A DNA stretch of 64,000 nt from assembly GCF_030272615.1 (NCBI RefSeq), contig NC_081406.1, positions 231,684,396 through 231,748,395 on the forward strand. Direction: 5' to 3'. The stretch's first letter is position 1. The number at the start of each line of letters is the position of its first letter. This DNA comes from Cryptomeria japonica (lineage: Eukaryota; Streptophyta; Pinopsida; Cupressales; Cupressaceae). The notes under the pieces were generated by a model that had not been told where the DNA came from, searched no databases, and worked only from the letters and a program-made list of their open reading frames with translations. Below, one piece after another: positions 35,020 through 51,009 of this stretch. A program made the position numbers and the translations under genes.

Positions 35020-36524
35020 AAAGTTTAAAACACGTTTTTTTCCCCATTGCCACTTTTTGGACCCCCATGCTCTTGCACATACCCTAATGCAACAAGTGGT
35101 TCTCTGTTGCTCTCAACCAAAATACTCATCCCATCCAAGACTATTGCATCTGTATTTGTGATGGATGTAGCCACATCCCCACTACAACCTGTGGATATAA
35201 AATCATCACCAACTGCCACTATAGGAAATTGTACTGTATTTGTAGCTGATGAAGACTGTGCCAAACTCAATTCCATGGTAAGCTCCTCCAATCATGACTG
35301 CAACTCCTAAAGGGCCAACTAGGCACTCTTTAATGATTCCATAGTCACCTCAAGCTCATCAACCTCCTCTTCCTTTCTCTTCAAGGCATAATAACAAATA
35401 CCATCCCACTCTAGAAGATAATCTTTGTTCACAAGTAGTTGTACGTAATTTTGTTTCATTATTCCAATTTCTTCTCAAAGTGCATGAAAGTCTACAAGGG
35501 AAAGACCATTATCACAATGCTCAACTATCACGAGAGTACTCCAACCATAAGTTTCCAACATCTGACGAGCAACATGAAAATGCTCAATGTATGTGGAAAT
35601 CATACTATCATTCACCTTTAGTTGCCCAACCAAATGATGAGGATTTTGTAGCTTATGATTCCCATACAAGCTTTCTGATTTAACATCTGCATTGTAATGT
35701 GAGGTTGAATCGACATCACTCTCCTCATGATAAGCAACATTATGAGTGCTATCAACTTTACTCACAATATCATCAATGGTACTGCTATGATATCCCTCAA
35801 AGGATGGCTCAACTAGCATGGTGGAAGGTGTTATTTTGACAATATCTTCGCACACTTTTGCTACCAGAGCAATTGCATGTCCATCCAATTCATGATCCTA
35901 GGATTCATTGCTATTAAATAATTTTTTTGATTTGTTTTTTAAGGTCTAATATGTAAAATTAGACTCATTGTGGCATGAATCTTAATCATAAATTACATCA
36001 TTAGTACCCAAATCTTGATTACCAACATTCGACAACTCCATTGAAACATCACCCACCTGTGAAATCTTTATTGTCTCATGTTGATGCAAACATAAATCAC
36101 CGTTGTCATGGAAATCGGAATGGTTATAGGTCATATTTTCCAAGCAATCTTCATGTTTGACACTCCCATCTTGCGTGTCAATACTCAAGGCGACCCACAA
36201 TATCTTATGCACTTGCCATGGCATCAACACCATCATTACACTCAAGCAAAGGATTGTTGTTAAAGAAATCATTTTTTTTATTATGACTGATAACAACTTC
36301 TTGAGCACTAATAATATCAACATTATCTTCAAAGATCACCTTCTTTCCATTATTTCCTTTGTACTGATAAGATTATTTGTATTAGTGTTTGTTTTCTTTT
36401 CTTTTGCAAACAAGGGATCCAAAATTTTCAGATGTTGTAAAAGCCTTGTTAAATCCCTATCATAGTTTTGAAAGTCCTGCATGAGCTTTGTCATGAGTTC
36501 TTGTATAGACTTTATTTTACCCAT
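35020..36524 (-). pseudogene. Unrecognised ORF of partial LTR element (gag position)
   Basis: Reading starts at ATG 36524 (MGKIKSIQELMTKLMQDFQN) 89 bp after a primer-binding site, the place of gag. It runs for roughly 500 codons in blocks 36524-36336, 36332-35982, 35888-35475 and 35291-35025, separated by shifts and stops. The start looks helical. The middle is Asp/Ser/His-rich (EESDVDSTSHYNADVKSES), and a coiled coil with EEEVDELEVTMESLKSA precedes ELSLAQSSSATNTV. No capsid domain, zinc knuckle, protease or RT motif is recognised. It is either a diverged gag or an accessory protein. Confidence 0.5.
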
Positions 36525-36612
36525 ACCGAAACAAAAACAAGAGTGTTGGTTACTCTAATATCAATTATGGGAGCTCAATGATTTCCAACCCCAACAAGAT
36601 GGCAGGAAACCA

Positions 36613-36623
36613 CTCTGATACCA
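36613..36623 (-). other. Primer-binding site (initiator Met tRNA)
   Basis: The minus strand reads TGGTATCAGAG, one base from the LTR end (tgtaatatccc begins at 36625). It fixes the element orientation as minus and this LTR as the 5' LTR. Confidence 0.85.
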
Positions 36624-36624
36624 C

Positions 36625-38262
36625 TGTAATATCCCTTGACTAATCTGACCTTGAGTTGTTGTTTAAACCCTCAAGGAATCTTGTCGAACACATTGCGTAC
36701 AATGTATGAACTTGTTGTTATGAGTTTATGTATGTATTATTTCGGTCTTGTATGTTGCAATTGATATTTTTTATTGCCTCTAACCATGAATGATTGACTA
36801 ACAATGTCATAGAAATGGTATGCCAACTAATTTTGACTTTTTACATGCAAATGAGTGACTAAAAATAATAACTAAAGCTACTTGATAAATCGTCAAACAC
36901 TTGGCATGCATCTATTCAACCCAATATGAGGTACAACAAAAGACACTTACAACTAATAGACATTTAGACAAACATGTGACATACAACCTTGTATCTCCTT
37001 CTTAAGATGCAAACCAAGTATAATGTTGATATACAACTGATCTAAAAGCAACGCCAATAGGCATTTTAACAAACACTTAGCATGCAAACTAGAAATTATA
37101 AAGCATCATAATGAAGTCTTTTATTGATTATTCTCATGCCAAATAGTTACAAAGATATAGCATGTAATTCCCAGAACTTATGACAACAAAATTAGAGAAC
37201 CTGGTATGTAAAATGCCTGTTGCAAATGATGGTCTCCACTCTGCAATGTATATAATCTGCCAATTAAACACCTCTCTGTTGTAGCTGTATATAATTTGCC
37301 AATTAAATGATTGATTTCCTGATGTATAATGACAACCAATATGAATCTCCAGGTCTGTTGTAGATATACCTTCCAATCCTTCAAACCCTAGATGAAATCT
37401 TCCACCTATTAGCACAAATTGGACTCCTGGATGAAGCCCTCAATCAAGCAATAATCTGAGTAGGTATCTCACAGCCTCAAAATTGCACAAACACTAAAGA
37501 GTCTTCGTTCTCCAATGCTAGAAATGATTGAAACCCTTGTGTATTTCTACACACAACTCTCATATCAAAAAGCACAAGTTTTATAATCTTCAAGAATGAA
37601 AAACATTTTCTTTTTGAGTCCCTCAATCTCCTTAATAGCATTTAAATCCACTTTCAAATCCACTTTAGGGTTTGCATAATAACTTTATTTAATATCCTCA
37701 TAAGTGGGTGCCCAAGACTTGAATTATTAGATGCACATTAATATCATTTAAAATGATATTTAATATTTATCTTTCAACTTTATCAAATGCATCAATAAAT
37801 AGGCCTAAAATATTAAAAATGATTAATTGCACTTTAAGTCACTTAATTGAGGGTCATGGACCCATTGCACATAAAGTAATTTTAATAACGTTATAATGCC
37901 TTTAATGAAATTAAATATTAATAAAGTATTACTTTATTAATAATAACATAACTCCATAAATACTCATTATTTCTCGATCCTGTCTGAACCAGGGAGTCAA
38001 CCACTGCATCCATTGTGCATCCATCTACCTTACTAAAAATAGTAAGGGTCCATCTCAATCATCCATCTCAATCATCCACTGACTTACTATAAATAGTAAG
38101 TGTGTAGAATTGAGTCCAACAAAGGCCAAACCTAAACTCTGGATGGGAATAAGCCTCTTGCTCGGATAACTGAGTCCCTGTAACCAACTGCCTTAGCGTA
38201 CGAGGACCAAGAATAGGCTAAACCATCAAAAAACAACAACAAGCTAAAAAGGGGACATTACA
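36625..38262 (-). repeat. 5' LTR (1638 bp) of partial minus-strand LTR element
   Basis: The plus-strand ends are tgtaatatccct and ggggacattaca, which are near-perfect inverted repeats of each other (TGTAATRTCCC). The start abuts a primer-binding site. No 3' LTR copy is found to the left, so the element is truncated somewhere between 34.6 and 35.0 kb. Confidence 0.75.
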
Positions 38263-39217
38263 ACTACACCCTTCAATAAATAGTACAATTCAGAATAACC
38301 AGTGGGAAAAACTAAAGATAAAGTGAAAAGATCTATGATCAAACATAATTTTTGCCCTAAAAAAAATTAAGTCAAGTAGCAAGGAGAATTTAACAGATTT
38401 CTAGCCTTGATTCGAAATGATGTTGGTTAATTTGTTGCTTTCTACTCACCCTTCAATTGTATCTTGTTTCTGAATTGGATCATACTAGTATTTATGTTCT
38501 CTTGGTTTGTAGTAAAGCCTAGTCCCCTTTTTTTTTTTAATATCAATAGTAGCATTTTTTATATTATTTTAAAGATAAATTGGATGAACATGGATACTTG
38601 CTATTTATATTCATTAAATTTGAATGATAGTGGATCATGTTCTCTTGTTTTTCAATAGAAACATATTGATTGTATAGATATTGGCATTTTTGCTTTTATA
38701 TAGTGCTTTAGACATCTAAATCAGAAGTTATCATTTAGCTAAATTGTCAAAAGTAGAGGGTTATAGTCAATCGATATCACCCAAAAATTGAACGTAGCCA
38801 AATCAAACTTTTGAAAAATCGAGCCTTAATGAATGACATAAACAAAGAACATATTAACAGACATAAAGTTTGAACCACAATCCTTGAGATGTTAATCTTG
38901 AGTGTTTTTGGATTAGATTGTGTATGCAAAAAACTCATACACAATCTAATTCGGAAACACTCAAGATTAAAGAACATATTGACATCAACAATTGAATTTA
39001 ATCAATCAATCTAATACCTTTTGAATCATTTTATCACAATAAAAAATCCTTAGCTTAAAACCATATTTTTATTTATTTTTTAAATTATATTGGTCTTAAC
39101 TAAAACAACTGCCATAACACAAAACAAAAATATTTATACAAAATTTCAGAACTTGAAATTTGCAGAGAATGTATTAGCAAACACAATGATAATGAAGCTG
39201 TTGATTAAGATAGGTAA
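38263..39217. other. Spacer downstream of GH1 gene, with a hairpin
   Basis: AT-rich sequence between the LTR and the GH1 stop codon. It contains an inverted repeat at 38894-38968: two 33-bp arms with 30 matches by eye and a 9-bp loop. No gene is seen. Confidence 0.6.
38894..38968. repeat. Inverted repeat, 33-bp arms, 9-bp loop
   Basis: Left arm 38894-38926 starts aatcttgagtg; right arm 38936-38968 ends cactcaagatt. Three mismatches are clustered near the middle of the arms. It could be a small foldback element or a hairpin in the 3' flank of the GH1 gene. Confidence 0.85.
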
Positions 39218-44313
<5,096 letters not shown>

Positions 44314-44574
44314 GGTGGAATTAGCATGTGAGGAACACCTCTGAACCTTCCCAGAATGATTATCTACAGGCTTATTTCTGCATGTGTGTGCATCGTTATG
44401 GTCATTAGAATACAAAAACTAGAACAATGTTTTTTCCAGAATAGATATTCTGAAATTGGATGATGACGGTGCAGATTAGCACTAGAGAATGCGTTTTTTT
44501 GGCTGCTTTCTCTCATTGACGGTATCCACCATAAACATTGAGCATTCGGTGATTAAAAGAAAGATAGATATATT

Positions 44575-44582
44575 CTTTTATA
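44575..44582 (-). promoter_or_regulatory. Candidate TATA box of GH1 gene
   Basis: The minus strand reads TATAAAAG, about 262 bp upstream of the start codon, in an otherwise gene-free flank. If used, the 5' untranslated region would be about 230 nt. Confidence 0.4.
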
Positions 44583-44880
44583 GTTCATAATGTCAGGTCT
44601 CAGGGGTCTGTATTGAATAATTTAAAAATACTGGTTGTCATCTTAACATTTCGTTTTGGGAATTATTTTAATACTTCTTATGTAGTTTATATCAATTTTT
44701 AAGGACATTTGATTTCGAGACAAAGTCTTGTTATAGAATATATATCCTTTCTTGTCAACGATGTCATATATGTTTAAGTTGTGTAATGGGATGAACTACG
44801 GATATATTTATTTATTGAAGACTTATTTTGGTTAGGTACTCTTTTATATAAGAGCAGGCCTAGAATTTTAGAAAAAATTG

Positions 44881-45394
44881 GCAAGGAATCAAGATTCCTT
44901 CTTCTTTTGGACAAAAATCTAAGATTAGAAAGGAAGCTCTTTGGACTCCTCTTAAGTACGGATGGTTAAAATTAAATTTTGATGGAGCTTCCAAAGGTAA
45001 CCTAGGCCCTTCAGGGATAGGATATGTGATTAGAGACCACTCAGGGTCAATCATTGGGAAAATGACCAAGCCAATGCCACCGGACACCAATAATATAGCA
45101 AAATTTAAAGTTTTACTGTTAGGATTACTGGATTGCATCAACCATGGGTTAAGAAACATCATAGTGGAGGGAGATTCAAAGATAGCAATCAATGCAATCA
45201 AACTGCAGAAAACCCCAAACTGGCGGCTATAGGCAATTCTAGATAGCATATTTGAAAACCTGGCGAAACTAGAGCAATATGAGGCTAAGCATATCTTCAA
45301 AGAAGCGAACACAGAGGCAGATGCTCTCTCAAAAGCTGCACCAGAAGACATTTCTATTCACTGGTGGAAACAGGGAGATAATCAGCAAGACTAA
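44881..45394 (+). pseudogene. LINE RNase H domain, 5'-truncated
   Basis: One plus-strand frame reads KYGWLKLNFDGASKGNLGPS, then GYVIRDHSGSIIGK, NIAKFKVLLLGL, NIIVEGDSKIAINA, KTPNWRL, a TAG stop, then AKHIFKEANTEADALSKAA and the end WWKQGDNQQD. This is the RNase H domain at the C-terminus of plant L1-type LINEs. The first Asp (FDGAS), third (EGDS) and last (EADAL) are kept. The catalytic Glu expected in the NEAEFxAL motif is lost (NIAKFKVLL). Reverse transcriptase and endonuclease are absent. It lies 570 bp upstream of the GH1 start in the opposite direction. Confidence 0.88.
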
Positions 45395-45996
45395 CCTTTA
45401 GAGGTTTTAATTTCACAGCAATAGTTTCTTTTGGTTTGATGCCAGCATGGTAGGATTTCTCAAAGCAATAAAAAATGTCCAATAGAGCCTTTCCTTTTCA
45501 TATTTTCAAACTTAATCCATAGTGTTAAAGTTTGGGGAACAGTTACTTTTTTGAATTCAAACTTTTCCACCAACTCCAAGAGATGAACGGACACGCCAGC
45601 GGTGACGTCATTTATTTTTGTTCTTGTTAAAATAGAATTGTCTCACTTGCCTCCCGAAAAGCCAACTTGTGGTAGCCGTCATTCTTAGTACGAGGCATGC
45701 GTTGTCCACAGGATGGACATCAACTCATCAACAAGCATGCGTTGTCCACAGGATAGACATCAACTCATCAATAGGGAGATTTGACATGATTAGGGACAAA
45801 TATCCTTTGCCACCTTTGCAGGCGAATTTAATGCAAGGCATTTCTCATAAATGCATGTTGAAGAAAGTGTCGCCAAGCCTTTGCTAAGCTTTCTCTGCAA
45901 GTTATTAACTACTTTTTTCTCTGCAAGTGCAATCAAAATAGGTTAAATTGCTCCAGACCCTCGACAACCACCAAGGTGATAAAGAACCCGGTAGCC
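45395..45996. other. Spacer with a 40-bp direct duplication
   Basis: A unit starting gcatgcgttgtccacaggat occurs twice in tandem (about 45695-45734 and 45735-45773) with two or three differences. The first part may be LINE 3' untranslated sequence. No gene is recognised. Confidence 0.65.
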
Positions 45997-46740
45997 ATGT
46001 CTGGTGAGCAGCCGTTTGAGTTCATAATGAGCATCTATCCAAGGCCAATTTCATGATTTGGTGCAAACACTCCCATCTCCCTTTCAGCTTCCACTCGACA
46101 ACTTTCATTCAGAAAAATCACAGATTTAAGACCGAAGAGGCTATTGCTTTATCCAGAGCCAACAGTCATCCTGGCTGTAAAGTTCATCTTGGGCAATGGG
46201 CATATAAGTAGGGAGGAATACCCCCGTGACAACACTAGTATTTCATCAAGATTTGTTGCCTCCTTTTTGGACTTGAAGTTAGATAAGCAAGCAGTTTGGA
46301 CCCTCACCAAGAGGCTTTTCCCAAATGAAATCTTACTGGAATTGCAAGAGATCCTTAATAAGGCGCGTCATGATTCAGGAGCTCTTCGGTCGAGTGATAG
46401 AATTATGTTCAACGTTGCTGGGGAACTTATCAAATACTATCCTTTTCTACTCGACCTTAAAGGCAAGGACCTTGACAAGCACAAATCATTCGCAGGTATG
46501 GGACTTAGATTGCTCAAATGGCTCTTCCTCAGAGAGAATCCAAAAGATTTGGGCAGGGAGGAAGAGCTCCTTGAATTTGCTAGGCTGAATGGAGTCTTGC
46601 CCCCAAAAGCAGAAGAAGAGGAACCCCATGCAAAACAAGGCAAGAGAGGTGGTGGCAGAGGTTTGGGTTGCGGTTCTGGCCAGGGCCATGGAAGAGGCAG
46701 AGCCCCAATGCCCCTTACTGAGCCAGAAGAAGATCTTTAA
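45997..46740 (+). pseudogene. Unrecognised ORF with Gly/Arg-rich tail, one in-frame stop
   Basis: From ATG 45997 (MSGEQPFEFIMSIYPRPIS) the frame meets TGA at 46054-46056 and is then open to the stop at 46738-46740, about 247 codons in all. After the TGA it has a mixed alpha/beta-looking body (LLLYPEPTVILAVKFILGNG, SRFVASFLDLKLDKQAVWTL, RENPKDLGREEELLEFARLN) and a low-complexity basic tail rich in Gly-Arg (QGKRGGGRGLGCGSGQGHGR) before an acidic end. No intron is visible. An A-run follows at 46819-46831, so it could be a retroposed gene copy, a LINE ORF1 or a real short gene with a disputed start. I do not recognise the family. Confidence 0.45.
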
Positions 46741-49160
46741 ATAGATAGGTTCCTCATGTTGGGTGTTTTCCTTTGAGATGTTGTTAAGCCTTTAGTTGGT
46801 TGTTGGGTTTTTAAGTTTAAAAAAAAAAAAATTAAGGTAATCTCTGTTAAAGTTAAACTCGCAAATATTTTGATTATCGTTGCTATAAACTCCGAAGGTC
46901 TTTAGAATTGATGAAGAAACTGTATAGGGTTTATTGCTTTTTAAGATAAACTCATTTTCATATTGTGCTTAGAATTTGTGGGCATTGAAGCTAGATTCCC
47001 TCTCTGTGTATTCAGGGATTGGTTTCAAATATCTGTCTTAGGCTCTCTAGTTTTTTTGGAATTCTGGATCTTTATGCTTTTATTGATCAAAAAAAAATTT
47101 ACTAGATCGTCAAACAATATTTTTATAAAACAGTATATATGATCTTTTTAATTACTAGTAAACCATAAAAAATTATTAAATATAAATTAATTTAAAATCT
47201 TTTTTTTTTTTTTTGGATGGAAACATGTAAGCATACATTGAAGTTTTTCAAATACAATCCTTCACTGGCAGATAGAATTTGAAATGATTTGTGCCAATTC
47301 GTCTGTCCAAATAGAAACTCTGCAAACAAATTGGCATATCACCTCACATATGGCAAAATTCATGATCTTCTTCAACAGTTGCACACAAGTATGGAGAATA
47401 AGGAGATTCAATCGTCAAACATTCACCTATGTTTGGAGACTGTCAAGCATGAAGTTGCAGTTTAGTATGAAATTCTAATAGAAATGTTGTAGTTTTTGAT
47501 GTAGTCTTATGATGCAACTATGTATCAACTATTGTAGTTTCTAATTTGATGTTTCCCACTATTTTGTAATTTTTTATTTATTTTTTTCAATTAAAAAAAA
47601 TACGTGTAAGTTTTAATTTTATGGAATAGTTTTTAATATCAATTTGAAAATTTAATTAATTTAATTTATAAAACATTTTTAATAAGATTGTTTACATATT
47701 TTCTAATATGAATTTAAAAACTTACCTGCATTTTAAATTTAACTTATATATTTAATAGTTATCATTTAATATCAATATATATGATTTTATGATATTTGTA
47801 TTTAAGATAATATATATGATTTTATGATATTATGTTGTTTTTAATTTTTAATAAGGTTGTCTTGAATATTTTTTAATATGAACTTAAAAACTTTCTTAAA
47901 TTGTAATGTTAATTTTTTTTCATATTTGATATGTATGATTAATAAAACTAATAAACAAATTTAAATATATATTTTTTTTTATAAATTGATTTTTTTGACA
48001 ATTTATATTTTTCTTAAAATGTCAAATGAAAACATTCAAATATCAAATTGAGCCTCAAATTCCAAACACATTCAAAGAATACAAATTTTAAAATCTTTTA
48101 TAAAATGATAAATATGAGAAAACATTTTTAAAAATATTTTTGTAATTACAAATATACAAAAAAAAAATTTTAAAATAGAGTTTTTAAACATATATTGAAT
48201 ATTTAATTTAAACTTCTATATGTTTACAAACCTCCTTCTATAGACCATTGACAATTAGCTTTTTATTTGATGTTTGTTGCTACTTGTTCAATGGGAATCA
48301 TAATTGTGAAAAATGAAGGATTGGTCGCATTTTATTACTAAGATCATTAGTACTATCTGATTAGCAAGATGTATTGATTAATTGAATTTCTTTATTCATT
48401 TTTTTTCAATAGTTAATTATTTTCATTTTCATTTTTCTTTTTAAAAGATTTGTTGTCCATTTTGAACAATTAGCTAATTAGTCATTGGATTTTTTTTAAT
48501 TATATCATGTTTTTATTAATTTGTTTTAAATATTTGATTATTTATATTTTTTATTCATTGATTTTAGAAAATTTATGAAAAAAAAATATTTAAATTAATT
48601 AAATAATAAAAATATTTAGTTAATTTAATTTTGATTAATGATTAATATATTAATTATTTTAATTTGTGAATGTTTGTTATGTGCAAGGTGTTAGCAAGAT
48701 TACACAGTCGAGATTCCAATTCCATAAATGGCTTGGGTAAGATGCGTGATTGTAGAAATTACCATATAACTTTTAAAATTCACATTTTAGCATTAACCTT
48801 ACTTTTCCCATTTGTTCATTGAATGTCAAATAGATGAACAAAACGTTTCATTTATGAAACTTGGAGTTGTAGTTAAAATAGTAATCCTAGTTCAATTTGA
48901 CAACCTAGAAATTGAAATATAAATTACTAGCAATTGCACCCTGGTGTGCTAAAGAGCTATAAAAGTTCAATAAGGGAAAATTTTGGACTATTTTTTGCAT
49001 ACATTTGTGCAATACATGAGGTTCATTGGTAGGCCTTTTGGAAAATGATGTTGTTTGTGCAAGGTCTGGATGGAGAAGTGATATCTTCAAATCAATTATG
49101 CATCCACTTACAAGATCCAAACACAACTAAAATAAAACCTCTAAATCAAGAAGATAATTA
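46741..49160. other. AT-rich intergenic, nothing recognised
   Basis: It contains long A and T runs (46819, 47087, 47200) and very AT-rich DNA from 47580 to 48660. The phrase ttttattgatcaaaaaaaaa at about 47075 resembles the 3' end of a non-LTR element. No coding frame is supported. Confidence 0.5.
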
Positions 49161-49166
49161 GGCTCA

Positions 49167-49167
<1 letters not shown>

Positions 49168-49201
<34 letters not shown>

Positions 49202-49484
49202 ATGTTGAAGAAACATGGAGAGTTAGGGATTAAAGAGAGGAAAATGGATATAGATATATAGGTATAGGAAGAGGGAGAGGGAGAGAAAGGGAGACATTTA
49301 AAAATAGAGGGGGAGAGAGGGAGATATAGCTAAAGATGAAGATAGAGTGAGAAAAGAAGAACAAGACAATTAGATAAAGAAATATTGAGAGGTAGAGGGA
49401 GAGATAAAGAGAGATAGGGAGATAGAGAAGGAAATATAGAGAGGAAGAGATAGGGAGAATCATAGAGGAAGAGGGAGTATATAT
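49168..49484 (+). repeat. (CA)n and GA-rich polypurine tract
   Basis: About 31 bp of (CA)n is followed by roughly 280 bp of gagagg, gagata and gggaga-rich sequence ending in a short (TA)n. It is the insertion target of the pol-less LTR element. Confidence 0.9.
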
Positions 49485-49489
49485 ATATA

Positions 49490-50688
49490 TGTTAGGTCCA
49501 ACAATGAAAGCTAATGTACTGAGAGGGGAGGGGTGAATCAGTACTTCAAAACTTTTCTTTAAAAACAATCTTACTGATAAACATAAATTGTAAACTGCTG
49601 ATCTCATAATATAAAGCTAACACATGATTATAGAAATAACATTCATACACATTTCACTCCATAACACAAATATTTTTATTTTGGTTATGTAGAAACTCTT
49701 TGTTAGAGAGAAAAACTGCGGTGGGGATGGCACCCACAACTTCACTACTGCAATAATAAAGGTTGCTCGGTTAGAGCTACATGTTTAGCTATTTCTGATA
49801 GCTTACCCTGTTAGGAGTATCAAGATCTTTAGATCTACCTTGCTAAAGGATTTTTACAACACTTATACAAAATGCTGCACCTGGTTAAAGGCTTTACAAT
49901 TTATAGACTTTGTTAGAGTCTTTTACCCTGTTAAAGGTTTCTATTATAACTCAAATGATTCAATAAAATCTTTACAAATATCTGTAACTTTACATCTGAA
50001 ATGATATAGCAGATTCTATGTGCTCAATATGAAATTACCTTGCTCATAGCATACCTCGGTAATTGATAAATCAACTCGGTAAACCCTTCTGTTTACTCTG
50101 TCCCTTAAACTGTTCTCTAGAGACTTTCTCGGTGACCTCTGAATATCTCTATCAGTCGTAGCAGTCACAACTCAATGTGTCCTCTTATGATTTTCCTTTT
50201 AACTCTTTTATCACACATGTCTCTCTTTTTGATTCTCAAATCATTCTATATAAATAGATCTCTAGGATGGTTATATGTTCATGCTTCGATCTTACAAACA
50301 AGATTCATCGAATGAATAAACATAGAAATTATTTCATTGGATAAACTTCCTCAAAATCATACAAAATCTTGAAGTGCAATTTCCTATGTGATAACAGTTC
50401 TCTATTCCTCGATTCTTGTAACACGTTTCCACATATGTGTCCAGGTTCACTGAATCTGGTAACACATTTCTACTCGATTCAGATTACTCGGTATACCTTC
50501 TTTGTTGCTCGATAGACATAGATCGTTACTCGGTAGACAACTCGGTGTATACTTAACTCTGTGACTCCTTTCTTCTATAACCGACTGCTTTAGTGCTTAC
50601 CGACTGAATATTTCAATAGTATTAACCGACTAGAGTATATAGGATGACTTTGGACATAAAACTAATGACAACTTAGTAAATAATAACA
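49490..50688 (-). repeat. 3' LTR of pol-less element
   Basis: 1199 bp, tgttaggtccaac...taataaca on the plus strand. In element orientation it ends with TTCACCCCTCCCCTCTCAG, the same terminal signature as the solo LTR at 30022-31626. Differences from 56320-57512 are mostly transitions and one 7-bp indel. Confidence 0.93.
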
Positions 50689-50700
50689 ATCTCCCCTTTT
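50689..50700 (-). other. Polypurine tract of pol-less element
   Basis: The minus strand reads AAAAGGGGAGAT directly before the LTR start TGTTATTATT. A second similar stretch (AAAAAGGGGGAGTG) is at about 50985-50998. Confidence 0.8.
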
Positions 50701-51009
50701 GACATTAGTTTGGTATGTTTGACGAAACTCCTTTCAAAGTCATAAATCAGAATCTATATACTTACAAAATTTGACTAAAATGACAGTATATACAATTGTT
50801 AATAAATAATAACATACTCAAATATATACTCCTCTTATCAATATACTGTACATAACTTAATTTGCATGCTCCTGTGATCAATGCTCGGTGTTCACTGTCG
50901 TGTTCTATGCTCCCCCTGTCACTTTCAATTGTACATCCGGATACTTTGTTCTGCTCGGTACACTCCCTCTTATACTCGGTACACTCCCCCTTTTTGACAA
51001 ACATCAAAA

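Noticed and set aside
44860-45351. 163-codon minus-strand frame over the LINE remnant
   Set aside because: The plus strand has clear RNase H motifs; the minus frame is its antisense shadow.
49230-49607. 125-codon minus-strand frame across the LTR edge
   Set aside because: It runs from the LTR into the GA-rich tract and most of it is low complexity. The similar LTR-derived start at 56437 shows it is LTR sequence.
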